From NCBI GenBank assembly GCA_963729215.1, contig CAVSND010000023.1:496001-560000 (forward strand): a stretch of 64,000 nt of DNA. The letters run 5' to 3'. The notes beneath the pieces are model-generated. The model had not been told where the DNA came from. It saw only the letters and a program-made list of their open reading frames with translations, and did no database searches. The translations under genes were made by a program, and so were the position numbers. This stretch comes from CAVQJU01 sp963729215. GTDB lineage: Bacteria; Acidobacteriota; Vicinamibacteria; Vicinamibacterales; CAVVIG01. This document shows positions 56,378 to 64,000 of this stretch, piece by piece (the stretch's first letter is position 1; every line of letters begins with the position of its first letter).

Positions 56378-56590
56378 ATGTTCTGGTGGTTCAAGCGTGG
56401 GGATCAGTTGCTCGGGTACGAATCGCGGGAAATCTCGAAGGACGCCTACGAATTGACGGTCCGTATGCCGGACGGCTCGAATCGGGTCGAGCGATTCGCC
56501 AACCCGCAGGAGCTTCACGATCGCCAGGTGATGCTGGAAGGCGAACTGGCGGGTGAAGGCTGGACCGGGCCGCACGGCTGGAATATGTGA
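56378..56590 (+). CDS. Small hypothetical protein (70 residues)
   Basis: Begins MFWWFKRGDQLLGYESREIS and ends AGEGWTGPHGWNM. It has no signal or membrane segment. The start is preceded by a perfect AAGGAGG site at the right distance, which makes it a credible gene despite its size. The aromatic start and the order strand-strand-helix suggest a small single domain. No function can be given. The 216 bp upstream hold no gene I can support. Confidence 0.6.
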   Translation: MFWWFKRGDQLLGYESREISKDAYELTVRMPDGSNRVERFANPQELHDRQVMLEGELAGEGWTGPHGWNM

Positions 56591-56612
56591 AGGGTCCGGA
56601 AGCCACGCTGTC

Positions 56613-58226
56613 TCAAGGCGCCACGCCGGGCTCTTTGGATGGTCGATGTACCGCGTACAAGGCGATCGATCCCTCGGTCGCGACGCGCCGAAGCAGAGGA
56701 GCGCGATCGAGCTGGTCGCCGAGTTGTGGACCAAACGCCTCGAGGTGGACGAACACGTGCGTCACACCCAACTGTGCCAGCGCGTCCATCGACTTCTGAT
56801 CGGGGAAGCCGCCCAGCTGTTCAAAGTGCTGCTCGTAACTGAGCGGCACGAAGCCGCTGTAGCCGTTCACGAGCGGGCGCCAGTTCCGCGTCGAGTTCAG
56901 CAGATACGCCGCGTTCAGCGACACGGTGCGCCGAGTGGGAAACGGCAGCTCGACGATGAGTGCGCCCGGCTCCGACCGTACCTTGCCGTAAATCAGCGGG
57001 ATGCCTTCGAAGCGCGCGAAGTCGAGCGGCGCGGCGAGCGGCTCCACCGTCGCCAGCACTGCGAGCGCCGTCGCGACGGCCTTCCACGCACGAGGCAAAA
57101 TCAGACGCCGCAGTTCAACGACGCCGAAGCCCGCCACTGCCGCAACGGCGACGATGCCGAGGTAACCAAGCCGGGACGTCATGCGGATCGAGTGCAGCAG
57201 CGGCAGTGCGTTGTAGAGCAGGGCGTAGCCGGGAAGCTTGCCGCCAAACGACAGCAGCACTCCCACCACTCCGACGGCCAGGCACATCCGCACGCGCGCG
57301 GTCCGTGGCTGCGCCCCGGACGATGGCAAGGGCGGCCAGCGCGAGGCCCAGGAGCCCGGGGAACAGCGCGGGCGAGAACGACGACCACTGGTCGCCCATC
57401 CACGCGTCGTGCAGGCGGCTCGGCGTCGACAGGTAGTTCTGCCACGTGGCCGCGAAGAATGTCGCCTCTTCAATCGATCGGGTCATGCCCTGTTCGTGGT
57501 AGACGCGCCAGTAGGGCAACATGAATGGCGCGAGCGCGACGGCTGCCAGAGCGCCCGCCATGGCGACACGCGGAGCGATCTGCGTGAAGCGTCGGCCTGC
57601 CCAGGCTTCGGGTCTGGCCACGGCTCCCGCCACCATCGCGAACGCCATCATCACGAGCAGGTACACGGATGTCAGCGCCTGCAGCGTGAACCAGAGCGCG
57701 AGACGCACCGCCTGCCGCGCTGACGGCCGCGCGAGAAGGCCGTCGAGCGCGAACAGCGCAAGCGGGATGAACTCGACGTGTTGCGCCTGCATATGGGGCA
57801 GGCGCGTGAGCGTGTGCGCGTTGAACGCGAACAGGATTCCCGACACCAGCCCGCCGCCCAGTCGCCAGTCCACCGGGTGACGACGAGACACATCGCCCAC
57901 CCTGATAGCGCAAACCCGGCGATGAGCACGATGTTGTAGGCCAGGACCGGCGATGCGCCCAGCCACAGGAGAGGCGCGGCCAGTGCGGATTGCGGAATCA
58001 TGGCCTCCGCGTAGGCAAGCGTGTCGCGCTCCGGATAGAAGTTGTTGGCGTCGTACAGGTGGAGCGGGTCATGAGGAGCCTGGTGGGCAACCCAGGCCAG
58101 CACCCATTCGTTCAGCACCGTGTCCCCGTTGTCGTTACGCGACAAATGTCCAGGGTCCGACGCCAGCGGCCACGTCTGGCCGATGGCAAGCACGGCGAAC
58201 AATGCGAGGTCCGCTGCGGCTCGCAC
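56613..58226 (-). CDS. Multi-spanning membrane protein, probable lipid-linked glycosyltransferase type (frame-interrupted)
   Basis: About 537 residues with some ten hydrophobic segments. DLALFAVLAIGQTWPLASDP, NDNGDTVLNEWVLAWVAHQA, YDANNFYPERDTLAYAEAMI and LPHMQAQHVEFIPLALFALD resemble integral-membrane sugar transferases of the GT-C kind and YfhO-like proteins. The soluble tail reads LGVTHVFVHLEAFGPQL. Three frames join by a missing base near 57849-57853 (AAGLVSGILFAFNAH) and an extra base at 57314-57317 (IVRAQPRTARVRMCLAVG). The GTG start at 58226 is a guess; GGAGGA lies about 20 bases upstream. Confidence 0.6.
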
Positions 58227-58267
58227 CGATTCGACGGACGCTCGCCGATTCCTCCGGCGGCCCGGGC

Positions 58268-58951
58268 TTATTCTATGGCACCGTGTTCGAGGCGCCGGCC
58301 GAAGTGCCGCGCGGCCAGCCACAAGACGATGGCCAGCGCACACGCCACCAGGACCACACGAACGGTGTCGAGCGTGTGAGCCAGGACTGCGCGCCCGTAT
58401 GTGACACGGCGCGGCGACAGCAGCCACGCCTGGACTGGCCCGAGTGTGCCGCCGTTTTGCGCCCACGACCAGCCCATCTCGTACGCGCCACCGAGTTGTG
58501 AGTATTCGATCAGGACGAAGTGCGGTCCCGCCTCCAAATCGATCCGGCCGGTTGCGGTCTGAACGCCGTGCTGTCCGCCGTTGTCGACGACCGTCGTGGC
58601 CGTCAATCGTCACCACCGACCCGTCGTCGGACGTTGTTGCGAATGTGTAGGCGCCGGCGTGTCCGACGGCAAGAAACCCGGACCACCGGATCGTGAACCG
58701 TTCCGGCGGAAATCCGCGCCAGACACTCGGCACGCGAGCCGTCGAAATGTCGGCGTCGATCTGCCTCGCGACGGGTTCGCCCGTGGCCGCGTCGCCTGAA
58801 ATGTACTCGGCGTTCAGGCCCGTGGCGGTGCCGGTGGCCGCTCTCGAGAGGGAAATGGCCACCCACGCCACGACCAGACCGAAGAAAACGAAGAGGAGCC
58901 GGCGGTTCAGAGCGCCTCGCGCCCGAAGACTGCGGCAACGGCGATCCGCAT
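58268..58951 (-). CDS. PA14-domain membrane protein (frame-interrupted)
   Basis: About 227 residues: an N-terminal helix (LLFVFFGLVVAWVAISL), then a PA14-like beta domain with FTIRWSGFLAVGHAGAYTFA, TTSDDGSVVTIDG, TTVVDNGGQHGV and IEYSQLGGAYEMGWSW, and a C-terminal helix (VRVVLVACALAIVLWLAARH). An extra base near 58600-58601 separates the two halves, and one missing base near 58918-58926 would join them to MRIAVAAVFG at ATG 58951. PA14 domains bind sugars. It precedes the GT-C-like protein and probably works with it. Confidence 0.62.
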
Positions 58952-59074
58952 GGTGGTGCCATTGTAGTCGCGCGGGTTGTCACTGAGACGCTGTCACACG
59001 CCACGGCATGTGATGGCGAGGCGCCTGTCCCGCCAGCCCTCAAGGCCTTCACTACACGAAGTCGAAAACGCTCT

Positions 59075-59767
59075 CTAGAAGTTGCTCAGCTCGGCGGGGA
59101 CGACGGCCAGGCAGTTCGGACAGACGACGAGGCGGCCGCGGCGCGGCAGCGTGGACGTGAAGTTGACGTGCGCGCGAAGCAGGCGAACCGCTTTGAGCGC
59201 CGAAATCGTGTCGCCGCATGACGGGCAGCGTACGGGACACTCCAGTGAGTACTCGGCGTCGATCTTGTCGAGCTGCGTCTGCAGCTCCGTCAGCGTCGAG
59301 ATCGGAGCGTCCGGCGCCGCGGATGATTCGTCGTCGAACGTCGCCATCGCGCGTCGGACCGTGTCGAGCAGCTGCTTCTGGGAAATGGGCTTGGTGAGGT
59401 AGTCGAACGCGCCCAGGCGCCGGCAGGCCGTGATCGTTTCCTCGTCTTCGATGGCGGTGATCATGATGACGGGAACGTCCGGCCAGCGGGCGCGCAGCCG
59501 CTCGGTCAGCCACACGCCGTCGTTGATCGGCATCCGGATGTCGCACAGCACGACCGACGCCGGCGCCGTCGTCATCAATTCGAGCGCAATCGCGGCGCTC
59601 CCGGCCAGCTTGACGACGACCCCCGATCCCTCCAGGCAGCGCTTGAGGAAGTCGCGAACGACCTGCTGATCATCCACCACCAGCAGGTACGGAAATTCGG
59701 GGACTGGGCCTTCGAGGCGGCGCAGCGCGTTGAGCGTGGACGTGCCATCGAGGGCTGGCTGTTCCAT
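59075..59767 (-). CDS. Response regulator with a C-terminal cysteine-rich domain
   Basis: A 230-residue protein. Residues ~25-145 are a receiver domain: YLLVVDDQQVVRDFLKRCLE, VVLCDIRMPINDGVWLTERL with the phosphorylated Asp, ITAIEDEETI and DYLTKPISQKQLLD with the conserved Lys. No DNA-binding domain follows. Instead there is a coiled linker and RCPSCGDTISALKAVRLLRA, then VVCPNCLAVVPAELSNF: two CxxC pairs that could form a zinc ribbon. No kinase gene is adjacent. The output is unknown. Confidence 0.85.
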   Translation of the reverse strand: MEQPALDGTSTLNALRRLEGPVPEFPYLLVVDDQQVVRDFLKRCLEGSGVVVKLAGSAAIALELMTTAPASVVLCDIRMPINDGVWLTERLRARWPDVPVIMITAIEDEETITACRRLGAFDYLTKPISQKQLLDTVRRAMATFDDESSAAPDAPISTLTELQTQLDKIDAEYSLECPVRCPSCGDTISALKAVRLLRAHVNFTSTLPRRGRLVVCPNCLAVVPAELSNF

Positions 59768-59886
59768 GTGCCCTGTATCGGCCGATCAAGGCGGCGACTG
59801 GCCGCGCAGGTTTGCGCAGTCTTGCGCTCGCGCTCACCTTTTCTCGGGGATCCTACCGTCTGCTCGCGGGAAGGAAACCGAGATCA

Positions 59887-59913
59887 GGGGCCAGCGCTCG
59901 GAACGCTGGCCCC
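59887..59913 (-). terminator. Hairpin terminator after receptor 3
   Basis: GGGGCCAGCG and CGCTGGCCCC form a perfect ten-pair stem with a seven-base loop, 14 bases beyond the receptor stop on the minus strand. Only a weak T-rich tail follows. Confidence 0.6.
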
Positions 59914-59927
59914 CGATTCGGCTCGGT

Positions 59928-62900
59928 CTAGAAGTCGAAGGTCACGTTGAACCTCACGAAGCGGGGCATCAGGAGCGTAGTCGGGTAGTACCACGTGGAG
60001 CCCGTCCCCACGAACGACTGCTGATAGGTCAGGCCGGCGTTCGAGTTGAACAGGTTGTAGATGTCGGCCGCGATCAGCGAGCGGGTATGACCGAACTTGA
60101 GGACCTTCCCGACGCGCATGTCCACCTGGCGGATGTAATCGCCGTACAGCTGGCCCGGCCGGAGGAGGTTGACCGTCTGCTGATTGTTCAGCAGCGGCGT
60201 GCCGGCGATGGCGTTCGTCACGACGTAGTTGGAGTTCACCGACAGGCCGTTTGTCGCCGAGTCGTTGCCGTTGAAGCCGAGGGTCCCGGGCTTGAACTGG
60301 AAGGTGACCGCCAGTTGCACGTCCGCCTTGGGAATCACGTAGCTCGTCAGGCCGCGGATCTGCGTCAGCCATGGCTCGGTCACGTGGCACGAGTCTGCCG
60401 GCTGCCAGACAGCGGGGACGCCGGTGAGGAGTGATTCCGGAACCTTGGCCGTGATCTCGCAGCTGTCTCGAACGCCGCGCCCGGTGCTCGTGCCGCCCTG
60501 GATGACCAGGCCGTTCTTCAGGCGCGAGTTCACGTTCACGTCCACGCCATGCCAGGTACTGGTACTGGTTGCCGTAGTCGCTGGTGAAGGTCGTGTAGTT
60601 GGTCGCCGCGGAGAAGTTCGTGCGCGGGTTGAAGGACGTCACCGGATACCCACCGCCTCCAGGCAGGTTCGGGTGCAGCGGGCGCCGTGAACGTGTACAG
60701 CGCGTAGTCAGCCGGAGTCGACGCCAGGTTGTCGGTGACGGTGAAGCCCTGGAACCAGCGGCGATAGTAGCCGACTTCCACCGACGTGCGCGGCGCCACT
60801 TCGTGCTGCACGGAGACGCCGAACTGCCAGTCCGACGGCCGGACGCCCCATCCCTGGAGGATCGCCGGGTTGATCGGGGCCGCCGAGAGCGCCTGGCCGA
60901 AAGCCGGCTGCTGCCACGGACCGCATTCGCCGTTGGCCGCCGGGTTCATCATGTTGCACTGCGGGATGTAGTCGCCGTTGACCCCCAGTCCGCCCTGGTC
61001 GTTCCAGGTCCGATTCGTCGTGCGGGCAAAGCGCGTTGCGCCCGCGGGGTTCATCAGCGTGTAGCGGTCCTGGTTGTTGGCGGGCTGCAGGTATTTGCCA
61101 AGGTTGACCTTCAGCGATGTCTTGCCATTGCCGCGCAGATCGTAGGCGGCGCCCATGCGCGGCGTGATGTCGTTGAAGCCGGGCACGCCAACCGTATAGG
61201 GGAAGCGTCACGGGGGCGGACCGGAACAGGTCCGTCCCCGACGCACCCTGGCCTTCAGGCGACCAGCTCCACGCGCGGTCGTACCGAATCGCGCCCTGGA
61301 GCGTCAGCCGTTTCATCGTCCACTGATCCTGCGCGTAGAAGCCGTGATACTGGCTGCGGTCCAGGATCAGGAACTCGCCCAGGTTCATCGTGAGCTGGTT
61401 CGGCACGCCGTTCAGGAAGCGGTAGTTGACGCGCGTGTCGTTGTAGTGGTTCTGGTTGTCCGTGCGGTTGTAGGCCGCGACGTACCCGAACTTCATGTTG
61501 TGCGCGCCCGTCACGTAGGAGGCCGACGCCCGCCACGTGGTCGGGTTCTGCATGTTGTTGAAGTTCCAGTCGAGCGCGCGGTAGGTGAGTCCGGCGGGCG
61601 TGGCCCATGGTGTGCCGTCCGCGAACACTCCGCTCAGCGCCGCCTGTTCCTGCACCTGGTTCAGGTTCGTGATGGCGCCCGGCGGCTCCATCCACCCCCA
61701 TTGGCTGATGTAAGTGGAGATACCCGCCTCCAGGAGGAGGTGGCTGGTCAGTGGCGACGACCACGTGCCCTGGACCACGCGCTGATAGGAGTCGGCGTAG
61801 CCGAACGCGCCGGCCACCGTGCCCTGCGCGCCGCTGGCCGCTTCGGGCGAGACGCTCGTCGTCCCACTCGCCACCCAGTTAGTACCTCGACCGCGGCAGT
61901 TGTTGGCGTCCTGGGTCATGGCCGAGCCGTTGCACTGGAGCTGGTTGTCGAAGAAGAAACCGACCTTGTTGCGCGGCGTGACCTGTGCCGTGAGGCGCGC
62001 GGCCGTGACCGTGGCCGCGACGGCGTTGCGCGCCTTCAGGTTCGGATCCGCCTGGTAGGTCCAGCTGTTCGGGTTGCCGGCGTTCAGGTTGCCCCACATC
62101 CCGAGGATGTCGTCGTGTTCGCCGAAGTCCCGGTAGTTGGCGAAGAACCACAGCTTGTCTTTGATGATCGGGCCGCCGAGCGACGCCTGGACATCCCAGT
62201 TCTTGTAGAGCGCCGACGGCTGGCTGAGACCTTTGGCTTTCAGACTGGCATCGATGTTGTTGCCCTGGGACCACTGGCCGGCCGTGCTGAAGAAGCCCTG
62301 GCCGCTGAAGGTGTTGCCACCGGTCTTGGGGACGAAGTTGACCGACGTGCCGCCCATCTCGCTCTCCCCGAGGCCGCCCGACAGCGTCAGCTGCATTTCC
62401 TGCGCGTTGGCGGTGTCGATGATGTACCCGGAGGCGCCACCTCCGTTGAAGGCCGACCCCGTGCTCAGGCCGTCCACGAGGGTGCGCCCTTCGTTGCCGC
62501 GCCCGCCGTGGCTGGTGAAGATCCGCATGGCCGGCATCAGGTCGATCTGGTTGCTGCCACCGCTGACCGAGGGCACCAGGAAGATGAGGGCGTTGTAACC
62601 GCGGGTCGCCGGTATCGCCTTCAAGGTCTCGTCGGAGATCGTTTGCTGCCGGCGGGTGCTCTGGACGTCGACGATGGGGGTCTCGCCGGTGACCGTGATC
62701 GTCTCCTGCAGATCACCCACCTTCATGTCAGTGTTGATGGTGAGGACGCCGGCGCCCGTCACCTGCACGCCGTCGCGCTTCACCGCGGCGAAGCCGGTCA
62801 GCGTGTACGTCAGCGTGTAGGTGCCGGGCAGAAGGTCGTTCAGCCGGTACTGACCCGCCCCATCGCTCACCGTGGTGCGTACCTTCTCGATGAGCACGGG

Positions 62901-63085
62901 GCTGGCCGCTTCGACGGTGACTCCCGGCAGAACCGCGCCAGAAGCGTCACGGACGATCCCGGCAATGGACGACTGAGCATGCGCCAGCGACGGCAGCAGC
63001 GCCATGCCAGCCAGGACGAGGAGCAGGCGAACGAACGACACGCCGAGCCACGAAGACGGCTCCCAGAGCACTTCCTAGCGAGCAT
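59928..63085 (-). CDS. TonB-dependent-receptor-like outer membrane protein 3 (frame-interrupted)
   Basis: An ~1050-residue receptor less close to the other two. Signal (LLLVLAGMALLPSLAHAQ), regulatory domain (SSIAGIVRDASGAVLPGVTV), plug (RQQTISDETLKAIPATRGYN, GGTSVNFVPKTGGNTFSG) and a barrel closing LMPRFVRFNVTFDF. ATG 63085 has a perfect GGAGGA site but is out of frame by one missing base near 63070-63075. Extra bases at 61199-61202, 60671-60673 and 60555-60556 explain three more changes (VTLPYTVGVPGFND, APNLPGGGGYPVTSF, YQYWHGVDVNVN). It probably imports oligosaccharides or peptides. Confidence 0.87.
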
Positions 63086-63281
63086 GTTTCCTCCGCGATG
63101 ACGACGAATTGACGGCTGGCCCGAGCGCCAGGGTTGGGTGAATTGCGGCTTACGTGCGCACCGAATGCGCATAAACAGAACATAAGCTGCGCATAAGCTG
63201 CAGATAATAGGCTCTGGCTGGTCAAAACTCAAGCTTTCCCGCGGAAGGCGGGATGAGTGGAGGGCGCGCCGGTCGGCGTGC

Positions 63282-63869
63282 TTACTTCTGCTTCGGGTAT
63301 TTGAGCAGCAGGTCGTGCATCGCCTCGCGGATGCGCGCGTGACGCTGTTCGTCGGTCTTCTCGCTGTCGATTTCCGCCTGCGCGATCCCGCGCCAGACGA
63401 TGCGTTTGGCCGACGTCGAGAGGAGGTCGAGCACGACGGATCCCGTCGAGATGATCTCGTAGGCCTGGTTGCCGCCAGAAAACGGAGGGATGCCCCACTC
63501 CGGCACCGCCGGAAGGAACTGTCCGAATTGCTGCGTGTTGAAGCCGACCGCGATCAACAGGTAGTAATGCGCATGTAAATCGGCCGTGCCGACGTCGGCG
63601 GCCGTAAGCCCTCGAGTGCCCAGTTCCTTGGCTACCGCATCGGCGATCGTCGGCCCGAAGGTCTTCTGAATCGGGGCCGGATCGTCCTTGGAGCTGCGCG
63701 CCATGATCACCTGCCCCGGACCGTCGGTGGCCCAGGCCCATGTCTTGAAGCCGGCTCCGTCGTACTTGGGCGCCGCCTGCACGGAAATCTTGATTTTGGC
63801 GGCGGACAGGGCCCCCGACAAGAGCACCGCCCCGACGGCGGTGACCGCGCAGGTCAGTTTGATGTTCAT
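63282..63869 (-). CDS. DUF4136-like secreted protein
   Basis: A 195-residue protein with a signal peptide (LTCAVTAVGAVLLSGALSAA). KYDGAGFKTWAWATDG, ADAVAKELGTRGLTAADVGT, DLHAHYYLLIAVG, GSVVLDLLSTSAKRIVWRGI and REAMHDLLLKYPKQK match the DUF4136 pattern of periplasmic lipoproteins, though no lipid-binding cysteine is seen here. Function is unknown. ATG 63869 was chosen over the upstream start; a TACAAT box ends seven bases before it. Confidence 0.75.
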   Translation of the reverse strand: MNIKLTCAVTAVGAVLLSGALSAAKIKISVQAAPKYDGAGFKTWAWATDGPGQVIMARSSKDDPAPIQKTFGPTIADAVAKELGTRGLTAADVGTADLHAHYYLLIAVGFNTQQFGQFLPAVPEWGIPPFSGGNQAYEIISTGSVVLDLLSTSAKRIVWRGIAQAEIDSEKTDEQRHARIREAMHDLLLKYPKQK

Positions 63870-63876
63870 GCGGAGG

Positions 63877-63889
63877 ATTGTATTACTAT
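63877..63889. promoter_or_regulatory. Overlapping divergent -10 boxes
   Basis: TACAAT (63882-63877, minus) lies seven bases before the DUF4136 ATG. TACTAT (63884-63889, plus) lies 26 bases before the ATG at 63916. The two genes diverge from about 13 bases of DNA. Confidence 0.4.
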
Positions 63890-63915
63890 CGAAGCGACAA
63901 GGTGAGAGGCTCAAG

Positions 63916-64000
63916 ATGACGAAGGCAGTTTACGGTGTGATTGGTGGCGTGCTCGTGGCCTGTTCGGCGTCCGTCGCCGCGCAGTGGGGGAAGATTCCCG
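63916..64000 (+). CDS. Secreted protein, 5' part only
   Basis: The first 28 codons are present and the right edge cuts the rest. MTKAVYGVIGGVLVACSASV then AAQWGKIP is a signal peptide followed by the AQW start seen in the secreted protein at 1051 (SAQWDPFP). It is probably another member of that acidobacterial family of unknown function. A GTGAGAGG site lies before the ATG. Confidence 0.55.
   Translation, partial: MTKAVYGVIGGVLVACSASVAAQWGKIP

Overview
The window is a 64 kb GC-rich bacterial chromosome segment. It most likely comes from an acidobacterium, perhaps of the Vicinamibacteria. The clues are three large TonB-dependent-receptor-like outer membrane proteins with N-terminal carboxypeptidase-regulatory (Cna-B-like) domains, two tandem VWFA-related proteins of the acidobacterial type, secreted proteins of the PRTADGKPDLSGFW type, and a TPR-rich secretome. 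This placement is inferred from gene families; no marker gene was compared.

Layout. 1-7.1 kb holds pyrimidine synthesis: pyrK-pyrD on the minus strand, then pyrR-pyrB-pyrC and a broken phosphoribosyltransferase on the plus strand. A PyrR-binding RNA loop sits directly before the pyrR ribosome-binding site. 7.1-12.5 kb holds a penicillin-acylase family gene, a TIGR02757 gene and two glycosyltransferases. 12.6-18.3 kb is a plus-strand run pyrE-truA-uppS-cdsA-dxr-rseP (nucleotide, tRNA, isoprenoid and envelope functions). 18.3-27.4 kb is a minus-strand operon: two VWA proteins, a CcsA/HemX membrane protein, hemA-hemC-cobA/hemD-hemB-hemL. 27.6-40.1 kb is an energy cluster: nuoACDHJKLMN (no B, E, F, G or I) followed by the Fo part of ATP synthase, atpZ-I-B-E-F (no F1 genes). 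40.3-46.6 kb has two tandem paralogous receptors. 46.7-55.4 kb has TPR and sulfatase-like proteins, heme O/A synthesis (ctaA, ctaB) with a DUF420 protein, a cupredoxin and an M23 peptidase. 55.5-64 kb has tRNA-Glu, small proteins, two envelope membrane proteins, a response regulator, a third receptor, a DUF4136 protein and the start of another secreted protein.

Two features run through the whole window. First, many gene junctions carry short degenerate tandem repeats with a unit of 7-9 bases, often as two opposed arms. Others carry twin palindromes of the CGTCCGGCT-n-AGCCGGACG type. One twin palindrome lies inside nuoL and three lie in the 3' end of ctaA, all read as protein. This element family is the best candidate for an undescribed system. 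Second, about 25 single-base indels interrupt otherwise intact genes, including essential ones. Most are one extra G or C in a short G/C run. This looks like sequence error rather than gene decay, so frame-interrupted genes are given here as single loci over their full span.

The repeated appearance of TATACT a few bases before start codons suggests that several transcripts are leaderless.
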